Assembly (NCBI RefSeq): GCF_007744515.1
Contig: NZ_CP036268.1
Span: 1,445,640 to 1,509,639 of the forward strand
From: Stratiformator vulcanicus
GTDB lineage: Bacteria; Planctomycetota; Planctomycetia; Planctomycetales; Planctomycetaceae
Direction: 5' to 3'
DNA: 64,000 bases
Within the stretch, counting starts at the first letter, position 1, and every line of letters starts with the position of its first letter. A program made the translations under genes and the position numbers. Positions 56,143-64,000 of this stretch are shown here, piece after piece. A model generated the notes under the pieces. That model did not search any database, was not told the origin of the DNA, and saw only the letters and a program-made list of their open reading frames with translations.

Positions 56143-56447
56143 GGCAGTATCCTTTAATTTATAAATGAAGGGTGACACGGAGATAAAATCGACGGCCACG
56201 CAAAGGTTCGTCTGCGAGAACGCAATGCCCTTCAATCGTGCCCCGCATCATATCGCAGTGATTCGACCGGTTCGAGTCTGTTACGTCGCTTGCATTCGAC
56301 TTCTGCGGACAATTACCGGCCGGTGCCGATCGGGCGGCGTCAATCTCAGCGAATGTCGGGAAGCAAGTCACGGTAACTGGACCAGCGATGGGGACCGACT
56401 ATGATCGGCGGCGAAAATAGCGGAAATCAGCTCGGAGCATCGCTGCG
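56143..56447. other. Intergenic region, divergent
   Basis: 305 bases between the sulfatase and mscL. No gene was recognised; the frames on both strands have random composition. It presumably contains both promoters. Confidence 0.4.
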
Positions 56448-56861
56448 ATGGGATTTGTCAATGAGTTTAAGAAGTTTGCGATTCGCGGGAATGTGGTCGA
56501 TCTGGCCGACGGCGTGATCGTGGGCGGGGCATTAAGCAAAATCACAAGTTCGCTGGTCGACGACATCATCATGCCGCCGATTCGGATCTTGTTGTCTAAT
56601 GTCAATCTGGCGGAATTCAGCGTCAAACTCGGGACGAGTTCCAAAGGGGAGCCGATCGAACTGAATTACGGCTCGTTCCTGCAGGTGCTGCTCAATTTCA
56701 TGATCATCGCCTTCATCGTGTTCTTAATGGTGCGGGCGATCAATACTTTGAAAGATATGAGCGACGAGAAAGCCGAGTCGGACCCGAAATCGCCCGACGT
56801 GCCCAAAGACATTCAACTGCTGGCCGAAATCAGGGACACTCTTCAGGCACAATCGAAATAG
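56448..56861 (+). CDS. mscL: Large-conductance mechanosensitive channel
   Basis: 137 residues, the normal length. FVNEFKKFAIRGNVVDLADGVIVGGAL is the conserved first helix and pore region (in two parts here: the N-terminal amphipathic helix and the gate), followed by the IIMPPIRI motif and the second membrane helix FLQVLLNFMIIAFIVFLMVR. The cytoplasmic helix bundle ends the protein. It opens when membrane tension rises on osmotic downshock. The gene converges on rnpA, 9 bases away. Confidence 0.96.
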   Translation: MGFVNEFKKFAIRGNVVDLADGVIVGGALSKITSSLVDDIIMPPIRILLSNVNLAEFSVKLGTSSKGEPIELNYGSFLQVLLNFMIIAFIVFLMVRAINTLKDMSDEKAESDPKSPDVPKDIQLLAEIRDTLQAQSK

Positions 56862-56870
56862 AGTCGCCCT

Positions 56871-57215
56871 TCAAATTTTGCGAGGAAGTTTTGCCGCCAA
56901 TTTTCGGATCGATTTGGCGTACTCCGCGGTGTTGGCAATTACGCCTTGCCGAGGAATCAGAATTAAGTCCCAGCCGACTGGCAGTTCGTGTTGTGTGAGC
57001 CGGAATCCTTCACGCAGACGTCGCTTAATTTGGCTGCGCGTCACGGAATTCCCGTGCTTTCGCGATACGCTCAGGCCGAACCGCGTCACTGATGAATCAT
57101 TGGGGAGGCCGAACACCAACAAGCGATCGTCGCCCGCCCGCACACGACCATCGTAAACCCGACGGAACTCGGCAGGCTTCCGCAGGCGTTGATGATTTCC
57201 GATACCGTATCGCAT
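56871..57215 (-). CDS. rnpA: Ribonuclease P protein component
   Basis: 114 residues. KPAEFRRVYDGRVRAG, RFGLSVSRKHGNSVTRSQIKRRLREGFRL (in the RNR region; here NSVTRSQIKRRLRE) and WDLILIPRQ are the family marks. It binds RNase P RNA and helps mature tRNA 5' ends. In most bacteria rpmH lies just upstream and yidC nearby; neither is seen here. The frame is open further upstream through three 15-base repeats, so an earlier start cannot be excluded. Confidence 0.93.
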   Translation of the reverse strand: MRYGIGNHQRLRKPAEFRRVYDGRVRAGDDRLLVFGLPNDSSVTRFGLSVSRKHGNSVTRSQIKRRLREGFRLTQHELPVGWDLILIPRQGVIANTAEYAKSIRKLAAKLPRKI

Positions 57216-57223
57216 GACGCAGT

Positions 57224-57268
57224 GATCTGTGACGCAGAAATCTGTGAAGTGGGGATCTGTGACGCAGT
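57224..57268. repeat. Three 15-base direct repeats upstream of rnpA
   Basis: GATCTGTGACGCAGA (57224-57238), AATCTGTGAAGTGGG (57239-57253) and GATCTGTGACGCAGT (57254-57268) are head to tail; the first and third differ by one base and the second is diverged. A partial unit (GACGCAGT) precedes them. They start 8 bases upstream of the rnpA ATG. Confidence 0.8.
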
Positions 57269-57427
57269 CGTCGCCCTCGAAAAAAGCAAGCCGGTTGCGA
57301 TAAGCACGAACCGGAAGTCGTCAAAACAATTTCGCGACTTGCTGTTCGTCACAACCGCTTCGCGTCGCTATGATAGTCGCCGCCGACAGGGTCGACAAAG
57401 TGATCGACCGCTTTTGCAGTCGCCCAC

Positions 57428-57781
57428 GTGGATTCGATATTGGCATCAAAAACCTCAGCGGCACCCGTCGAGCAAGGCGAAGGCAGCGAGAACCGGTTTC
57501 CCCGCTGGACGTTCCTGTCGAACCATGCGCACGTCCTGTTCGTGATTTACTCTGATCCCGAGGCGGTCCTGCGTCTCGTCTCCGCGGAGGTCGGAATTAC
57601 GGAACGGGCAGTGCAACGGATCGTCGCCGATTTGGAACGCGAAGGCATTATTCGTCGGGAGCGTGTCGGGCGTCGAAACCGTTACGAGGTGCTGACCGAC
57701 GCGCCGCTTCGGCACCCGATCGAGGCCCATCGCACCGTGGGCGACCTGTTGCGTTTAATAGCGAAGGACGATCCGGAATAG
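57428..57781 (+). CDS. Winged-helix DNA-binding protein (MarR/ArsR-like)
   Basis: 117 residues with a GTG start. The winged helix is [20 protein letters not shown], the recognition part [20 protein letters not shown] and the wing [15 protein letters not shown]; a helix ([16 protein letters not shown]) follows, probably for dimerisation. The first about 28 residues are less ordered, and a later start is possible. The fold is that of small transcription regulators; the target is unknown. It converges on the PhyH-like gene, 7 bases away. Confidence 0.75.
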   Translation: MDSILASKTSAAPVEQGEGSENRFPRWTFLSNHAHVLFVIYSDPEAVLRLVSAEVGITERAVQRIVADLEREGIIRRERVGRRNRYEVLTDAPLRHPIEAHRTVGDLLRLIAKDDPE

Positions 57782-57788
57782 CCGATCA

Positions 57789-58550
57789 TCAGGCTTCGGG
57801 ATCTGGCGCTGCCGCGATCGGTATGCGGTTATTCCACTCCAGTCCGCCGGGTAAGTCATCCCGCGCATATTCGATGTGGATCACCCGCCGCTGCCCGGGT
57901 ACCAACGCTTTCGCCGAGGCGTGAAGCGTCATCGGGCACATCGCGACGACCCCGCCCGCCGCGACTTCGCAGGTGACTTCGCCGTGACGTTCTCGGCATT
58001 TCGTAATTTCATCGTCGAGCCAACCGCTTTGATGCGAACCGGGCACGACCCGCAGCGCCCCATTCTCGGCCCGGCAGTCATCCAGATGCACGCGCAACGC
58101 CAACATCCCGGCCATGACATCGGGCGGGGGCTGCACCTGCCACACGCCGACCTTCTGCCCCCACGCCCGAAAGCCGGGGGTCTCGATCCGCTCGCGCACC
58201 GAGATCACACTGTCCTGATGCCAGCCGAGGTTCCAATTCGCATCGGCGGTTTTATTAAACAGAATCGCCCGCACCGCAAAGGCATCCGGCCCCAACAGCG
58301 ATCGCACCACGCCCGACAGTTCCACCCCGACGGCCAACTCCTGTATCGCCGGGGAAGTCTCCAACAGATTGCGGATCCCGTACACACTCTTACGTCGACG
58401 CACCGCCGCGGTCTCCGGAATTTGCGCCAACGCGTCCCGCAGTTGCTCAACGGCTGGGGGATTCAGCACGTCCGGGAACACAGCGTACCCGTCAGCCTGA
58501 AACGAGCGCGCCAACTCCGGCATCACGTTCGAAGCGAATGAGGTCGGCAT
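57789..58550 (-). CDS. Phytanoyl-CoA dioxygenase (PhyH) family protein
   Basis: 253 residues of the Fe(II)/2-oxoglutarate oxygenase fold. The iron ligands are His111 and Asp113 in GWHQDSVI and the distal His210 in MTLHAS; the Arg of GQRRVIHIEYA binds 2-oxoglutarate. RVVPGSHQSG is typical of the family. Planctomycetes carry many such genes with unknown small-molecule substrates. No signal peptide is present. Confidence 0.9.
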   Translation of the reverse strand: MPTSFASNVMPELARSFQADGYAVFPDVLNPPAVEQLRDALAQIPETAAVRRRKSVYGIRNLLETSPAIQELAVGVELSGVVRSLLGPDAFAVRAILFNKTADANWNLGWHQDSVISVRERIETPGFRAWGQKVGVWQVQPPPDVMAGMLALRVHLDDCRAENGALRVVPGSHQSGWLDDEITKCRERHGEVTCEVAAGGVVAMCPMTLHASAKALVPGQRRVIHIEYARDDLPGGLEWNNRIPIAAAPDPEA

Positions 58551-58678
58551 ATCGGATTGGAATTATTCGGTGGCGGAATTTTCTTCGTGCCAGTTTATCG
58601 GTCTCGGCCGAACTTCAGAACCCCCACCACGCTGACGGCATATCCGAATCTGGACGACCGCGAAGCGCAACGCAATTA

Positions 58679-59155
58679 CTACGGCGTTAAGATATGCTCG
58701 CCGCCCGCGAACTGCTCGTGGCATTGATTGCAGTTCTTGATCATCTCGCGGTAGCTCGCCCGCACGCCGTCGACCTGCTTTGCCTTCGCGGAGACGTAGA
58801 GCTTGCGGCCGTTCTCCCGCACAGTCACGGCGTGCTGGGCCCAGTCATCCGCATCGTTGCTCGGCTTTCGGATCATGAGCAGATTGCCGACCTCCGCGAG
58901 CGTGAGGGCCTCCGACTTGATCGCCCCCCACTTCAACCCGTCGTCCGCCTTCGCCATTTCCTTTTTAAGCCGCTTGAACGACGGCTGATTGATGTACTCC
59001 ATGAACTCATGCATGTCCGACTCGACCGGCACCTGCTGCATGCTCGGCGACGACCCCTCCTGAGCCGAGACCTGCGCGGGTTGAGAGAACACCAATAAGC
59101 CCCCGGTAGCGAGGACGGCCAATGCGACGAGCGAAGTCAGAATAGTGCGAGACAT
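58679..59155 (-). CDS. Exported c-type cytochrome, cytochrome c'-like
   Basis: 158 residues with a signal peptide (LTSLVALAVLATGGLLVF, cleavage near VSAQE). The single haem motif CNQCH lies at the extreme C-terminus (142-146), in a last helix, as in cytochrome c' and related four-helix haem proteins. The rest is helical with no other motif. It would be a periplasmic electron carrier or gas-binding protein. It is divergent from the methyltransferase gene. Confidence 0.85.
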   Translation of the reverse strand: MSRTILTSLVALAVLATGGLLVFSQPAQVSAQEGSSPSMQQVPVESDMHEFMEYINQPSFKRLKKEMAKADDGLKWGAIKSEALTLAEVGNLLMIRKPSNDADDWAQHAVTVRENGRKLYVSAKAKQVDGVRASYREMIKNCNQCHEQFAGGEHILTP

Positions 59156-59387
59156 GACGAAGCTCCTGGGAGATTGATCTGGTGAACACTATCCAGAATG
59201 AGGGATCGATTGTGATTGTGTCAACCGGCATTGAACCAGGATGGGGGTTGGCCCCGGAAGGCTCAAAACAGATAGTGGTCACACACGAGACACGCAATGC
59301 CGTTATAGAGATTGTCGAATTGCTTAGCTGCTCGCCCCTGTGTACGGTACAAGCGGTACGATTTCGCTTTGCTTCGGACCGAATCAG

Positions 59388-60401
59388 ATGAGCAATCTGC
59401 GAGCTATTGATCTCTTCTCCGGCTGCGGCGGGCTGACCGTCGGACTCGAAGACGCCGGATACCGGGTTGTCGGTGCAATCGAACGCGACGATGATGCCGC
59501 TACGGTGTACGCTTTGAACCACCCCGACGTACATTTGTGGCATTGCGACATTCGCGAAGTAAACGAGAAGGATGTCCGCGGTCAGCTATCTCTAAAGGTT
59601 GGCGAATTAGATCTTCTTGCGGCTTGTCCTCCGTGCCAAGGCTTTAGCACGATACGGACTCGCAACGGCCTTCGGCCGGCAAAAGATCCGAGAAATAGCC
59701 TCATCCGTGAAGTCGCTAGATTTGCTGAAAAATTGCGACCAAAATTTGTTCTGTTCGAAAACGTGCCCGCACTAGCCCGTAATCGCCGATTCTCAAATCT
59801 GGTTAAGAGGCTAAGCGATACTGGATACTCGACTTGTTGGAAAATCTGTGACGCCGCCGACTACGGCGTTCCTCAGCGAAGAAAACGACTGGTTTTGCTT
59901 GCAACTAGCCTCGGCAGTCCAGAATTCACGAATTCGCCAGATGCACGCGAGACAGTACGCGACGCAATTGCAGGCCTTCCGGTACCTGGTAATTCAGGAG
60001 ACGAACTTCATGATCTGCCCGAACGGCGCACCGACCGTATTCGGGAAATGATCCACTTGATACCTCACGACGGCGGGAGCAGGAGCGATTTACCTGAAAA
60101 ATACATGCTTCCCTGCCATCGTGCCTGCAATGGGTTCAAAGACGTATACGGCCGAATGCATTGGGATCGCGTCGCGCCCACTATCACGACAGGTTGCTTT
60201 AATCCTTCGAGGGGTCGATTCCTGCATCCCGAGCAAGATCGGTGCATTAGTTTACGCGAAGCTTCTCTGCTTCAGGATTTCCCGGGCGCCTATACGTTTC
60301 CGGCGGGCCTTGGCAAACAGCGTATTGCGACGTTGATCGGAAATGCCTTTCCACGTCGCATGGTGAGTCATCACGCGGCGTACCTATCTACCTTGCTATA
60401 A
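59388..60401 (+). CDS. DNA (cytosine-5) methyltransferase of a restriction-type cassette
   Basis: 337 residues from the ATG at 59388. All core C5-methyltransferase motifs are visible: I (AIDLFSGCGGLTVGLEDAG), IV with catalytic Cys83 (CPPCQGFSTIR), VI (FENVPAL, Glu124), VIII (QRRKRLVLLA) and X (RIATLIGNAFP). The recognition domain is only about 100 residues, so the target is probably short, and cannot be read from sequence. It is the first gene of a three-gene operon (4-base gap to the ATPase/nuclease gene) and would protect self DNA. Confidence 0.96.
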   Translation: MSNLRAIDLFSGCGGLTVGLEDAGYRVVGAIERDDDAATVYALNHPDVHLWHCDIREVNEKDVRGQLSLKVGELDLLAACPPCQGFSTIRTRNGLRPAKDPRNSLIREVARFAEKLRPKFVLFENVPALARNRRFSNLVKRLSDTGYSTCWKICDAADYGVPQRRKRLVLLATSLGSPEFTNSPDARETVRDAIAGLPVPGNSGDELHDLPERRTDRIREMIHLIPHDGGSRSDLPEKYMLPCHRACNGFKDVYGRMHWDRVAPTITTGCFNPSRGRFLHPEQDRCISLREASLLQDFPGAYTFPAGLGKQRIATLIGNAFPRRMVSHHAAYLSTLL

Positions 60402-60405
60402 TTCA

Positions 60406-62409
60406 ATGCCTAATAGCGACAAGCTTACTTTCAAGGTACTTGGGCGAACGCTAGAGCACTTCGGCGTTCAAATGTATACACAGCGGCCCCCGGCGCTTGC
60501 TGAGTTGGTTGCCAATGGTTGGGATGCTGGTGCCCATAATGTCGACCTTGTCTTGCCGCGGGAAGAGGACTATTCGCCAGATAGCTCTACAATTGAAATT
60601 TCCGATGATGGCACAGGAATGACTTTCGAGGAGGTTCGGGATGAGTACCTGGTTTTAGGACGAAACCCTCGTGAGCAGTATGGCAATGAAAAATATGGCC
60701 GGCGCATTATGGGGCGGAAAGGGATTGGTAAATTGGCGGGTTTTGGACTTGCGGCGGAAATCGAGGTGCTTACTTGGCGAGATGGGCATGCCACGCGATT
60801 CTGGTTGAAGCGGGATCAGCTTAGGCTGAAGAGTAACGAAGTGAAGGATATCGATATCGATTTCAAACGCGAAGATCCACCAGACGGTGGCACCTCGCAC
60901 GGCACTATCGTGTTGTTGTCAAAGCTCAAGCACAAGACGCCCATAAAAATCGAGGATCTGTGTACGTCGCTCGCACGTCGATTCAGCCGCACTGTTAGGG
61001 GGCGAATGGAAATTAGAGTTAACGGTGATACACTTCCCGATCCCACGCCAAAGCTGACATTTCGATTTCCTGAAGAAGGCTTTGCCGAGGTGAGTTTGCC
61101 GTCAGGAGAAGTAGTCCGGTACTGGTACGGTTTTTCGCCCGAAACCATAAAGCTGCGTGAATTGCAAGGCTTCATAATTCTCGTCAACGGGCGTTCCGCG
61201 CAGGCTCCGCCGTTCTTTTTCGGTGTGGAATCGACAGCCTCGGGGCAACATTCAACTAAATATGTTATTGGCGAAGTCGAGGCAGACTTTGTAGATGCGG
61301 CTGCAGATGACGACTCTGATGTTATCTCGACCGATCGCCAGAATATCGATTGGGAGGAGGAAAATGTACTCCAGCTGAAGCTGTGGGGTGAGTCACTTTC
61401 GAGGAAGGTTCTAGCGGAATGTGCTCGGACAAAGGGCGAAGAGTTTGAGAATTGGGCATTAAATGACCCGGATTATTCGGAGCGACTCAACCGTCTCGAC
61501 CGCGCGTCCAAGAAACAGGTGAAATCGTTTTTGAGGACGCTTGGCAGTGCGGAAGTTGAATCCCATCGGTCGCGTGATCTCGCGAGTTCATTGCTTCGAG
61601 CGTATGAATATCGGCATTTCCATGATGTGGTACAAGACATTGTCGATGTAGGACATGACCCAGAAGCACTTCAGAGACTCTTGGTTAAGCTTACGGACTG
61701 GAAGGTTCTGGAAAGTAGGGCCGTATTGGAGGTAATCAACGGGCGACTTCAGATCATTGATAAGTTCGAATCTATGCTCGCTAACGACGCGCCCGAACGC
61801 GCCGGGCGTGTCGGAGTAGATAATATGCATGACTTGTTGGCACGTCACCCGTGGATATTGAATCCGGAGTGGCAAATCCTTTCGGAAGAAAAAAGAATTA
61901 CAACTCTGATGCGGGTGTGGTTTGCTGCTGAGGAAACGGATGATGATGACTCGCGTAGAATCGATTTTCTTGGACTGTCGGCGGATCGACGAACTGTAAT
62001 TATTGAGATTAAACGACCTGATCATGCTGCTACACAAAAAGAAGTCTCTAGGCTTGTAGAGTATAAAGATAAGCTATCGCAGTCGGTTCCTGATGAGCAG
62101 ATACAAATGGTGCTTGTATGTGGGCGAAATCCGAAGATTACCCCGAGTGAGCTTAAGTTGTGGGAGCGGGAAGAGAATAGAGAAATCCGATTTTGGAATT
62201 CGATATGTGAGAAGACGAAACGGACATATTCGCACTATCGGGCGCTATTGGAGTCGGATATCGATCATCCTGATTTCGCGAGCGCAACTCGCGAAGTCAT
62301 GAAGACTCGAGAGGTAATTGAAAGAGGGACAGTCCATCGCGGTCCCGAAGAGGATGATCGTCGTCTCGGTCGTCAAGATATCGAATATCGGGAGGGCGAA
62401 GATGGATAA
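60406..62409 (+). CDS. GHKL ATPase fused to a PD-(D/E)XK-like nuclease domain
   Basis: 667 residues. The GHKL (Hsp90/MutL/MORC) ATPase at 1-290 shows ELVANGWDAGA (Glu33, Asn37, Asp40), ISDDGTGM (65-72) and GRKGIGKLAGFGLA (103-116). A helical middle (330-460) leads to a C-terminal domain: HDLLARHPWILNPEW, then RRIDFLGLSADRRTVIIEIKRPD in two chunks, with Asp520, Glu534 and Lys536 placed like a PD-(D/E)XK nuclease of the NucS or DUF4263/Shedu kind. MutL/MORC-like GHKL proteins in restriction operons were described by Iyer, Abhiman and Aravind. The cutting enzyme of the cassette is therefore probably this protein. It is AT-richer than its neighbours (24 of 60 GC at 61981-62040). Confidence 0.85.
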   Translation: MPNSDKLTFKVLGRTLEHFGVQMYTQRPPALAELVANGWDAGAHNVDLVLPREEDYSPDSSTIEISDDGTGMTFEEVRDEYLVLGRNPREQYGNEKYGRRIMGRKGIGKLAGFGLAAEIEVLTWRDGHATRFWLKRDQLRLKSNEVKDIDIDFKREDPPDGGTSHGTIVLLSKLKHKTPIKIEDLCTSLARRFSRTVRGRMEIRVNGDTLPDPTPKLTFRFPEEGFAEVSLPSGEVVRYWYGFSPETIKLRELQGFIILVNGRSAQAPPFFFGVESTASGQHSTKYVIGEVEADFVDAAADDDSDVISTDRQNIDWEEENVLQLKLWGESLSRKVLAECARTKGEEFENWALNDPDYSERLNRLDRASKKQVKSFLRTLGSAEVESHRSRDLASSLLRAYEYRHFHDVVQDIVDVGHDPEALQRLLVKLTDWKVLESRAVLEVINGRLQIIDKFESMLANDAPERAGRVGVDNMHDLLARHPWILNPEWQILSEEKRITTLMRVWFAAEETDDDDSRRIDFLGLSADRRTVIIEIKRPDHAATQKEVSRLVEYKDKLSQSVPDEQIQMVLVCGRNPKITPSELKLWEREENREIRFWNSICEKTKRTYSHYRALLESDIDHPDFASATREVMKTREVIERGTVHRGPEEDDRRLGRQDIEYREGEDG

Positions 62410-62809
62410 CCTCAGCTCAAATCAACGGCGGAGGTGCATGAGCCAAAATCGTGGCAAAAACACATCGATCGAACTGGCTGTTCGCAGTCATCTGCACAGA
62501 CGTGGTATGCGTTTTCGGAAGAATGTTAAGGCATTGCCCGGTTGCCCTGACATTGTATTCTCAAGAGCGAAGCTTGCCATATTCCTCGATGGCGACTTTT
62601 GGCACGGGTATCGTTTTCCATCGTGGCACCACAAATTGTCGAAACCGTGGCGAGAGAAGATCGAGGAAACACGGAAGCGCGATCGTCGGATTCATCGACG
62701 GCTGAGACGTCATGGATGGTGCGTTGCTCGTTTTTGGGAGCATGAAATTCGGTCAGATTTGACCGCTGTCGTTGACGAAATATCTAGGCTCTTGAAAAGC
62801 TCACAGTAG
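62402..62809 (+). CDS. vsr: Vsr-like very-short-patch endonuclease
   Basis: 135 residues from the ATG at 62402, overlapping the previous gene by 8 bases. MSQNRGKNTSIELAVRSHLHRRG is the family's start (in two parts), then RKNVKALPGCPDIVF with the metal-binding Asp50, and FLDGDFWHGYRFP. E. coli Vsr has GCFWHHHHC here with a structural zinc; the Cys is Asp in this protein, so zinc is probably not bound in the same way. Vsr nicks at T-G mismatches made by deamination of 5-methylcytosine, which suits its place next to a C5-methyltransferase. It ends 1 base before the stop of xylA on the other strand. Confidence 0.92.
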   Translation: MDNLSSNQRRRCMSQNRGKNTSIELAVRSHLHRRGMRFRKNVKALPGCPDIVFSRAKLAIFLDGDFWHGYRFPSWHHKLSKPWREKIEETRKRDRRIHRRLRRHGWCVARFWEHEIRSDLTAVVDEISRLLKSSQ

Positions 62810-62810
62810 C

Positions 62811-64000
62811 CTAAAGATACCAATTCACCACATTCTCCAACATCTCCTGCCGCCCGCTCTTGTTCTTATCCGCTTCACCCTTGTCGAGCATGTATTGTTC
62901 GAGTTCTTTGAAGCCGACTTCGCCGGATTCGATTTTGGCGCCGATGCCGGTGTCGTAGCTGTTGTAGCGGTCTTTGACGAAGTCTTTTAAGACGCCGTCT
63001 TTGCGGATGGCGGCGGCGATTTTGGTGCCGCGGGCGAAGGCGTCCATGCCGCCGATGTGCGCGTGGAACAGGTCGACCGGTTCGAAGCTCTCGCGGCGGA
63101 CCTTGGCGTCAAAGTTGGTGCCGCCGCTGCCGAGCCCGCCCTGTTTTAAGATCACGAGCATGATTTGCGTTGTGAGATAAATATCTGTCGGGAACTGGTC
63201 GGTGTCCCAGCCGAGGAGCAGGTCGCCGGTGTTGGCGTCGATCGAGCCGAGGGCGTCGTGCAGGCGGGCATATTCCAGCTCGTGCATCATCTCATGACCG
63301 GCGAGCGTGGCGTGATTGGTTTCGATGTTTAATTTCACGATGCCGTCAAGGCCGTTGCGGCCGATGAAATTAAGACACGCCGCAGCGTCGAAGTCATATT
63401 GATGCTTCGTCGGCTCTTTGGGTTTGGGCTCGAACAGAAACTGTCCGTCAAAGCCGATGCTCTTGGCATGCTCGTGGGCCAAGTGCATGAACTTGGCGAG
63501 TTGGTCGAGCTCGCGGCCCATGTCGGTATTATAAAGGTTTTGGTAGCCCTCGCGGCCGCCCCAAAAGACGTAGTTCTCCCCGCCGAGTTCGTGGGTGACT
63601 TCGATCGCTTTCTTCACCTGCGCGGCGGCGTAAGCGAAGACGTCGGCGTTGCAGCTTGTGGCGGCCCCGTGCATGAAGCGGGGGTTGCTGAAGAGGTTCG
63701 CCGTGCCCCAAAGGCACTTAATGCCGGTCTTGTCTTGATGCTCCTTGAGGAGCTTCGCGATCGCGTCGAAGTTGGCGTTCGTTTCCTTGAGATTGGCGCC
63801 TTCGGGGGCGACGTCGCGATCGTGCCAGCAGTAGTAGGGGGCACCGAGCTTTTCGATAAATTCGAACCCGACCTCAACGCGTTTCTTCGCCATGTCGAGC
63901 GAATCGGTGCCGTCCTCCCAAGGACGCTCGGCCGTGCCGGGCCCGAACGGGTCTCCGCCGGTGCCGCGGAACGTGTGCCACCAACACACGGCGAAGCGGA
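62811..64000 (-). CDS. xylA: Xylose isomerase (5' end outside window)
   Basis: At least 396 residues are encoded; the frame stays open to the right edge ([12 protein letters not shown]), so about 40-50 N-terminal residues are missing. It converts D-xylose to D-xylulose. Catalytic His lies in [11 protein letters not shown], metal ligands in [16 protein letters not shown] and DTDQFPTD, with [15 protein letters not shown] and [14 protein letters not shown] conserved. It is GC-rich (39 of 60 at 63541-63600), unlike the abutting cassette. No xylulokinase is visible. Confidence 0.96.
   Translation of the reverse strand, partial: RFAVCWWHTFRGTGGDPFGPGTAERPWEDGTDSLDMAKKRVEVGFEFIEKLGAPYYCWHDRDVAPEGANLKETNANFDAIAKLLKEHQDKTGIKCLWGTANLFSNPRFMHGAATSCNADVFAYAAAQVKKAIEVTHELGGENYVFWGGREGYQNLYNTDMGRELDQLAKFMHLAHEHAKSIGFDGQFLFEPKPKEPTKHQYDFDAAACLNFIGRNGLDGIVKLNIETNHATLAGHEMMHELEYARLHDALGSIDANTGDLLLGWDTDQFPTDIYLTTQIMLVILKQGGLGSGGTNFDAKVRRESFEPVDLFHAHIGGMDAFARGTKIAAAIRKDGVLKDFVKDRYNSYDTGIGAKIESGEVGFKELEQYMLDKGEADKNKSGRQEMLENVVNWYL

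Noticed and set aside
56264-56284. GGTTCGAGTC resembling the T-loop of a tRNA
   Set aside because: No acceptor, D or anticodon stems can be drawn around it within 80 bases.
57086-57352. An 88-residue frame antisense to and upstream of rnpA, checked as a possible rpmH
   Set aside because: It has none of the basic L34 sequence and consists of the translated 15-base repeats.
59340-59387. Upstream extension of the methyltransferase by 16 residues
   Set aside because: Motif I of C5-methyltransferases starts within a few residues of the ATG at 59388, as usual for the family.
1-64000. CRISPR arrays, transposases, integrases, rRNA genes
   Set aside because: No regularly spaced repeats with unique spacers, no DDE or tyrosine recombinase motifs and no rRNA-like stretch were noticed. 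The 15-, 18- and 38-base repeats have no spacers.

Overview
The window looks like chromosomal DNA of a planctomycete (Planctomycetota). The clearest signs are two DUF1592 plus DUF1552 gene pairs (c-type haem protein plus Tat-exported partner), two secreted sulfatases, two Hanks-type Ser/Thr kinases, an ECF sigma factor overlapping a FecR/LamG membrane protein, several Gfo/Idh/MocA oxidoreductases, an FHA protein, and many small exported proteins of unknown function. Most genes are GC-rich. Intergenic gaps carry dispersed GC-rich palindromes. No rRNA, tRNA, CRISPR array or transposase was seen.

Layout. 0-11.5 kb: the end of an FHA/coiled-coil gene, two overlapping envelope genes, a family-4 uracil-DNA glycosylase, a soluble kinase, then aroF (DAHP synthase) preceded by what looks like a complete transcription attenuator, csrA antisense to the aroF tail, and a kinase with six membrane segments. 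11.9-19 kb: an SDR dehydrogenase, nadB, an ECF sigma factor with its FecR/LamG partner, and glpK. 19-22.5 kb: a PhoD-like phosphatase and a sulfatase. 22.5-30.5 kb: a sugar and amino-sugar region (two Gfo/Idh oxidoreductases, an AraC regulator, a ROK kinase, a Tdh-like dehydrogenase and a NagB/PIG-L fusion). 30.8-34 kb: an exported protein, an esterase, a BON protein and an M42 peptidase. 34-46 kb: two DUF1592/DUF1552 cassettes in opposite orientation around a TPR protein, priA and a small gene. 46-59 kb: a His-rich lipoprotein, a POT transporter, several unknown membrane proteins, a Nudix hydrolase, a second sulfatase, mscL, rnpA, a winged-helix protein, a PhyH-like dioxygenase and a small haem protein. 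59.4-62.8 kb: an AT-richer three-gene cassette (C5 DNA methyltransferase, GHKL ATPase fused to a PD-(D/E)XK-like nuclease domain, Vsr-like endonuclease) directly against the 3' end of xylA, which runs off the right edge.

Two observations stand out. First, the 29-codon reading frame before aroF contains the run Trp-Tyr-Phe-Trp-Phe. It is followed by segments that can form mutually exclusive pause, antiterminator and terminator hairpins, which is the logic of trp/phe attenuation applied to the first step of the shikimate pathway. Second, the methyltransferase/GHKL-nuclease/Vsr operon looks like a compact restriction-type defence cassette acquired by transfer. Functions are assigned from motifs read by eye; no database search was run.
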